Source: Niallia sp052318935 (GTDB lineage Bacteria > Bacillota > Bacilli > Bacillales > Cytobacillaceae). Taken from it: 64,000 bases of DNA. The notes under the pieces are model-generated. The model saw only the letters and a program-made list of their open reading frames with translations, was not told where the DNA came from and did not search any database. The position numbers and the translations under genes were made by a program. Numbering within the stretch: position 1 is the stretch's first letter; each line of letters starts with the position of its first letter. The stretch lies in assembly GCA_052318935.1 (NCBI GenBank), contig JBQRKO010000017.1. One strand, given 5' to 3'. This document shows positions 60,642 to 64,000 of the stretch, piece by piece.

Positions 60642-61582
60642 TGGTCCGTTCCTCCTTTCCTAGAAATCCGTGGGTCCATATACATTTGCACCATATCTAC
60701 GACCAGATTGCACAAAATAAACAAACAAGCTGCAAAAAACACATAACATTGGATTACTGGTATATCTCGATTAAAAATTGCCTCAATAAAATAGCGTCCA
60801 AATCCAGGCCATGAAAAAACGGACTCGACAATAATCGTACCGGTAAGCAATTTGCCAACATTCATCCCAATTCCTGTAATCATTGGTGAAATCGCAATTT
60901 TTAATACATGTTTTACCATAATGACTCTCTCGTTGATGCCTCTCGTTCTAGCATATAACACATAAGGCTCCTGCAAATTTTCCAAAACACTGATGCGAAG
61001 CAGACGGGTATAAATAGCAATCAGCGGCAAAGCCAACGTTAGCGACGGAAGAATAAGATGCTGCCATGTTCCTATTCCTTCCACAGGAAGCAAATCAAGT
61101 TTTACAGCAAACAAAACAATCAATAAATATCCTAGCCAAAACTGCGGTATGGAAGCACCGAAAAAGGCAAGAATTCGGCTGAAATGATCAATCGCACTAT
61201 TTTTTTTGACTGCAGCTAAAAATCCAAGCGGGACGCTGACAAATATAGCTAAACAAATGCTGCTTATAGCTAATTGGACTGTTGCAGGCATTCGCTCCAT
61301 CACCTCTTGCAAAACAGGTTCATTTGAAAGATAAGATATGCCAAAATCAAGTTGGCATATCTTTATTACAGATTGAATATATTGAACGAGCAGCGGCTGA
61401 TCTAGACCGAACTCCTGTCTTTTCTGCTCCAAAATCTCCTCAGTCGGCTGAATATGGGCACCAGTCAAATAAGCTTCCGCAGGATCGACTGGTGAAAGAT
61501 GAATCATTAAGAAGGTGAGAAGTGTGGCAAACAGAAAAATAGGGATAATAGCAAAAATTCGTTTCATAATGTAGCTGCCCAT
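60638..61582 (-). CDS. ABC transporter permease (NikB-like)
   Basis: This 314-residue permease starts MKRIFAIIPIFLFATLLTFLMIHLSPVDPAEAYL, has GLDQPLLVQYI, and the EAA loop YVLYARTRGINERVIMVKHVLKIA. It is the first gene of nikBCDE. A Fur-box-like palindrome lies about 170 bases upstream, beyond a relic of a nikA gene. The ATG is preceded by AGGAGG. Confidence 0.92.
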   Translation of the reverse strand: MGSYIMKRIFAIIPIFLFATLLTFLMIHLSPVDPAEAYLTGAHIQPTEEILEQKRQEFGLDQPLLVQYIQSVIKICQLDFGISYLSNEPVLQEVMERMPATVQLAISSICLAIFVSVPLGFLAAVKKNSAIDHFSRILAFFGASIPQFWLGYLLIVLFAVKLDLLPVEGIGTWQHLILPSLTLALPLIAIYTRLLRISVLENLQEPYVLYARTRGINERVIMVKHVLKIAISPMITGIGMNVGKLLTGTIIVESVFSWPGFGRYFIEAIFNRDIPVIQCYVFFAACLFILCNLVVDMVQMYMDPRISRKGGTDQ

Positions 61583-61605
61583 GATATTCCTCCTGCTGTT
61601 TAATT

Positions 61606-61702
61606 TTTAATACTAATGTCTGTGAATGGATGTTCATCACGATTAGCTGGAATGTAAAGCCATTAATATCTTTCTGATACACAGCTGTTTTCTTAATATC
61701 CT
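61606..61702 (-). pseudogene. 3'-end relic of a second nikA gene
   Basis: The minus strand encodes KTAVYQKDINGFT and then, with a frame change, sequence related to ANRDEHPFTDI. It matches the last residues of the NikA-like protein at 61997 (KTAVYQKDVNGFTFPANRDENPFLG). It is immediately upstream of nikB. The bulk of that gene is gone. Confidence 0.85.
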
Positions 61703-61753
61703 TGCTTTAGCATTAGTACATCATTTCTTCCTGAATGAAATAATAACAATAAT

Positions 61754-61768
61754 TGATAATAATTATCA
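61754..61768. promoter_or_regulatory. Fur box upstream of nikBCDE
   Basis: TGATAATAATTATCA is a perfect 7-1-7 palindrome identical to the Bacillus Fur consensus TGATAATnATTATCA. It differs from the PerR (TTATAAT) and Zur (TCGTAAT) forms. Bases around it resemble the region upstream of nikA at 63656-63730. Confidence 0.85.
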
Positions 61769-61880
61769 CTAGAATTATCATAGTTATCAAGATTCCTATT
61801 GTCAATGATTATTTCTGTGATATAAAGGTCGTTTTGGGATGATTTGCTGCATTAGAGGATAGTAATTGAAATGTTATGGT

Positions 61881-61927
61881 AAAAAACTAGCAAAGAGAAT
61901 ATGAATTTTTCTTTGCTAGTTTTTTTA
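61881..61927. terminator. Terminator after nikA
   Basis: AAAACTAGCAAAG and CTTTGCTAGTTTT pair, flanked by A- and T-runs. It would stop the nikA transcript before nikBCDE, so the two units are separately transcribed. Confidence 0.9.
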
Positions 61928-61996
61928 ATTTTCATGGAAATATCGTTCTTAATTCTTCATTAATACCTTACAATCTATATATTTTCCTTCATCTGT

Positions 61997-63610
61997 TTAA
62001 TTACCAATGCCAACACCTAAGAATGGATTTTCATCCCGATTGGCTGGGAACGTAAAGCCATTTACATCTTTTTGATACACAGCTGTTTTCTTAATATAAG
62101 AGATTGGCAAGATGGCTCCCTGCTCCTGTAATGTCTTCAGTATAGAGCTGTATAATTCTTGTCGTTTTTTCTCATCAGTCGACCTTAGTACATCCTGTAT
62201 TTGCTGATTTAGCTCTTGTTTCATCGGCAAGTTTGCTATCGCTTCAGAGAATCCAAATCCTTCCTTCGAAACAACGTTAACGAAAGTATGTGGATCATAT
62301 GGTGCTCCATAATTGCTAAAGAAATTCAAATCAAAGTTGTTTTCTTTGAACCTTTTTATTTGAACCGTTAATTCAACACCTGTAATATTTAACTTGATGC
62401 CGATTGTTGCCCATTCAGCTTGCAGTGTTTCTGCCATTGCTTTTTGAATTGGATCCGACTTTTCATACATCAATTCTAGCTCAAGCGTTTTACCATCTTT
62501 CTCACGGATCGTTTTTCCGGATGGCAGCTTCCAGCCTGCTTCATCTAAATATGCTTCTGCTTTTTTCAAATCGTAATGAATAGGCGCTGCATCAATGTCA
62601 GTATATGGGAAGTTTTCAGGTAGAATATTGTCCGCCTTCTCTTCCAGTCCGGAAGTAACTCCATCCACCATTGCTTGTTTATTAAAACCATGTTGAAGTG
62701 CTACTCGCACTTTTACGTCTGAAAGCTGCTCTTTAGTTGTATTCATTACTAACTGTCTTGTTGCAACAGGGTCAGAAATGCTCGTTTCATATTTTCCTGA
62801 ATCTTTCAATTGATTAAAGGCATCTAGGCTAATTGCACCTTCGCCATAAATTAAATCTAAATCCCCTTTTTCAAAGGCAAGTACTCTTGTCTCTGCATCA
62901 GGAATTATTTTCACGACTATTTTTTTAGCTTTCGGCTTTTCTCCCCAATAATTTGGATTATGAGTAAATGTCGCATATTCATCTTTTTTATAATCCTCTA
63001 GCACCCATGGACCGGTTCCAATTGGTTTTTCCACACCTTTAGATGTATCCCCATCTTTAGGGAATCCAGCTTCTCCTAGGAAACGCACTGGACGAACTAC
63101 CGCTAGTTCCTGCAATGTTGGATAATATGGCTCTGTTAACGTGATTTTGAACGTATTCTCGTCCACTGCCTCAGTCTTATCAATAACAGTAATTAACCTT
63201 AACCAGCTATGTAAGGCAGAATTTTTCATGATCGCATCAAAATTCTTTTTTACAATATTAGCATTAAAGCTGCTTCCATCAGAAAACTTTACATTTTGGC
63301 GGAGATGAAAAGTGTACTCCTTCCCATCCTCAGATATATTCCATGATTCAGCTAAAGCAGGTTGAAGCTCTCCCCCCTCTTTATAACTGATTAATGGCTC
63401 GTAAATCATCGATTGGGCAAACATTTGCGAAGGATTGTAAACATGTGGATTCATTTCTCCTATATCCCTCGGCCATGAAAAGGTGAGTTCATTTTTTTCT
63501 TTCTTAGATGTCTGCTTGCTTTCCTGCTTTGTACAACCTAAAAGGGAAATCGATAAAAGCAGAATCATAGCTGAGATCAATACAACGAATTTCCTTTTTT
63601 TCTTAAACAT
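61997..63610 (-). CDS. Nickel/metallophore-binding lipoprotein (NikA-like)
   Basis: This substrate-binding lipoprotein of about 537 residues has signal MFKKKRKFVVLISAMILLL and lipobox LLGC. The family 5 domain begins FSWPRDIGEMNPHVYNPSQMFAQSMIYEPL, as in E. coli NikA and staphylococcal CntA, and has GTGPWVLEDYKKDEYATF, NPNYWGEKPKAKKI and NFFSNYGAPYDPHTF. NikA-type proteins bind Ni or metals with a small chelator. Fur boxes point to iron or a metallophore. The ATG at 63610 follows GGGAGGA; the longer frame to 63664 runs into the Fur box. Confidence 0.92.
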   Translation of the reverse strand: MFKKKRKFVVLISAMILLLSISLLGCTKQESKQTSKKEKNELTFSWPRDIGEMNPHVYNPSQMFAQSMIYEPLISYKEGGELQPALAESWNISEDGKEYTFHLRQNVKFSDGSSFNANIVKKNFDAIMKNSALHSWLRLITVIDKTEAVDENTFKITLTEPYYPTLQELAVVRPVRFLGEAGFPKDGDTSKGVEKPIGTGPWVLEDYKKDEYATFTHNPNYWGEKPKAKKIVVKIIPDAETRVLAFEKGDLDLIYGEGAISLDAFNQLKDSGKYETSISDPVATRQLVMNTTKEQLSDVKVRVALQHGFNKQAMVDGVTSGLEEKADNILPENFPYTDIDAAPIHYDLKKAEAYLDEAGWKLPSGKTIREKDGKTLELELMYEKSDPIQKAMAETLQAEWATIGIKLNITGVELTVQIKRFKENNFDLNFFSNYGAPYDPHTFVNVVSKEGFGFSEAIANLPMKQELNQQIQDVLRSTDEKKRQELYSSILKTLQEQGAILPISYIKKTAVYQKDVNGFTFPANRDENPFLGVGIGN

Positions 63611-63655
63611 CTGTAAATAATTCCTCCCTAAAATGATTAAAACAAAAAATATAAT

Positions 63656-63676
63656 TGATAACAATTATCATTATCA
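63656..63676. promoter_or_regulatory. Fur box upstream of nikA
   Basis: On the minus strand TGATAATGATAAT overlaps TGATAATTGTTATCA, giving a Fur-type palindrome with one mismatch. It lies 46 bases before the nikA start. Confidence 0.75.
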
Positions 63677-63755
63677 TAGTTAGGAAGATGCCTCTTGTCA
63701 ATGGTTTTTTCTGTAACATCAAAGTAGTTATTGAACTCCTCCATTCTTTAAAATA

Positions 63756-63920
63756 AAGGCTCTGTTAAACGATAATGTTGATTTTGGAAGGAAATTTGCG
63801 AGACTCCTGCGGAAAAGCGGTCTGGCAAGACCCCGCAAGACGGGTACGAGCAAAGGGACTTGCCAGTTCGTCCGCGGAAAGCGAGCGATAAGCTTCGGAA
63901 AACCCTTTTTAACAGAGCTT
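63756..63920. repeat. Inverted-repeat element (MITE-like), copy 3
   Basis: AAGGCTCTGTTAAACG and TTTTTAACAGAGCTT are inverted ends. The core has GCGAGACTCCTGCGG and GTCCGCGGAAAGCGAGCG, typical of GC-rich intergenic repeats in Bacillus. No coding capacity; the last 80 bases of the window after it show nothing. Confidence 0.75.
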
Positions 63921-64000
63921 ATTTTCAGGGTAGACACTCATGCAACAAAAATTTGCACCATGGCGCATGAAAAGAAGCAGTATCCCTATTTTTTAGAGCA

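Noticed and set aside
61440..61682. 80-residue frame over the nikB start treated as a gene
   Set aside because: Its first residues are the nikA relic and the rest is out-of-frame nikB sequence.
1..64000. Search for tRNA, rRNA, prophage and CRISPR sequences
   Set aside because: I saw no tRNA-like cloverleaf ending in CCA, no ribosomal RNA, no phage structural genes and no CRISPR array. A tRNA scan was not possible by eye with full certainty.

Overview
The window is AT-rich DNA of a Gram-positive, low-GC, aerobic, Bacillus-like organism. The evidence is strong GGAGG ribosome binding sites, frequent TTG/GTG starts, lipoprotein signal peptides, Bacillus-type families (GbsA/GbsB/GbsR, OpuA, YumC-type reductase, monomeric sarcosine oxidase, HxlR), SAM-I and glycine riboswitches, and Fur boxes of the Bacillus 7-1-7 type.

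Bases 1-35,000 hold what looks like a choline and glycine-betaine catabolic island. Choline is oxidised to betaine by GbsB and GbsA (2676-5395, with GbsR at 5554). Betaine is imported by an OpuA-type ABC system (25549-28573), an orphan OpuAC-like lipoprotein (1364) and a BCCT carrier (21794). A divergent LysR regulator (34719) faces an operon for monomeric sarcosine oxidase, a dimethylglycine oxidase/dehydrogenase with a GcvT domain, and a Rieske betaine/carnitine-type monooxygenase (34085 down to 29218). Together these would strip betaine to glycine. Glycine then goes to serine by GlyA (9225) and to pyruvate by the iron-sulfur serine dehydratase SdaAB/SdaAA (23602-24995). Three tandem glycine riboswitches with terminators precede glyA-gcvH1-hesB-reductase-cupin, gcvH2-lipA, and sdaAB-sdaAA, so glycine itself probably induces the lower pathway. 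zwf and gnd (11072-13623), together with an intact hxlR and wrecked hxlA/hxlB, suggest that formaldehyde from demethylation is or was handled by the ribulose monophosphate route.

This island is visibly patched together. It contains a chimeric glyA/sdaAB relic, a probable gcvPA relic, a truncated hesB, a BCCT fragment, a second piece of hxlR joined to the sdaAA tail, a copy of that tail 17 kb away, and a repeat-like insertion inside the third glycine riboswitch.

Bases 35,600-53,000 are more ordinary accessory genes: a MocR regulator with an EamA exporter, a molbindin, a cation diffusion facilitator with a frameshifted tail, the PxpABC 5-oxoprolinase operon, an AlkD-type glycosylase, a TetR gene separated from its likely peroxiredoxin target by a TnpB-only insertion sequence, an MmyB-type regulator with an MFS/carboxymuconolactone decarboxylase operon, a VanW protein and an APC permease.

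Bases 53,000-64,000 hold the cpATP-grasp/alpha-E/transglutaminase triad, a well-formed SAM-I riboswitch in front of a small gene I do not recognise, a small extremely methionine-rich gene, and a Nik/Opp-type metal or metallophore importer. That importer has Fur-box-like promoters in front of both nikA and nikB, with a relic of a second nikA between them. Several short inverted-repeat elements lie in this part.
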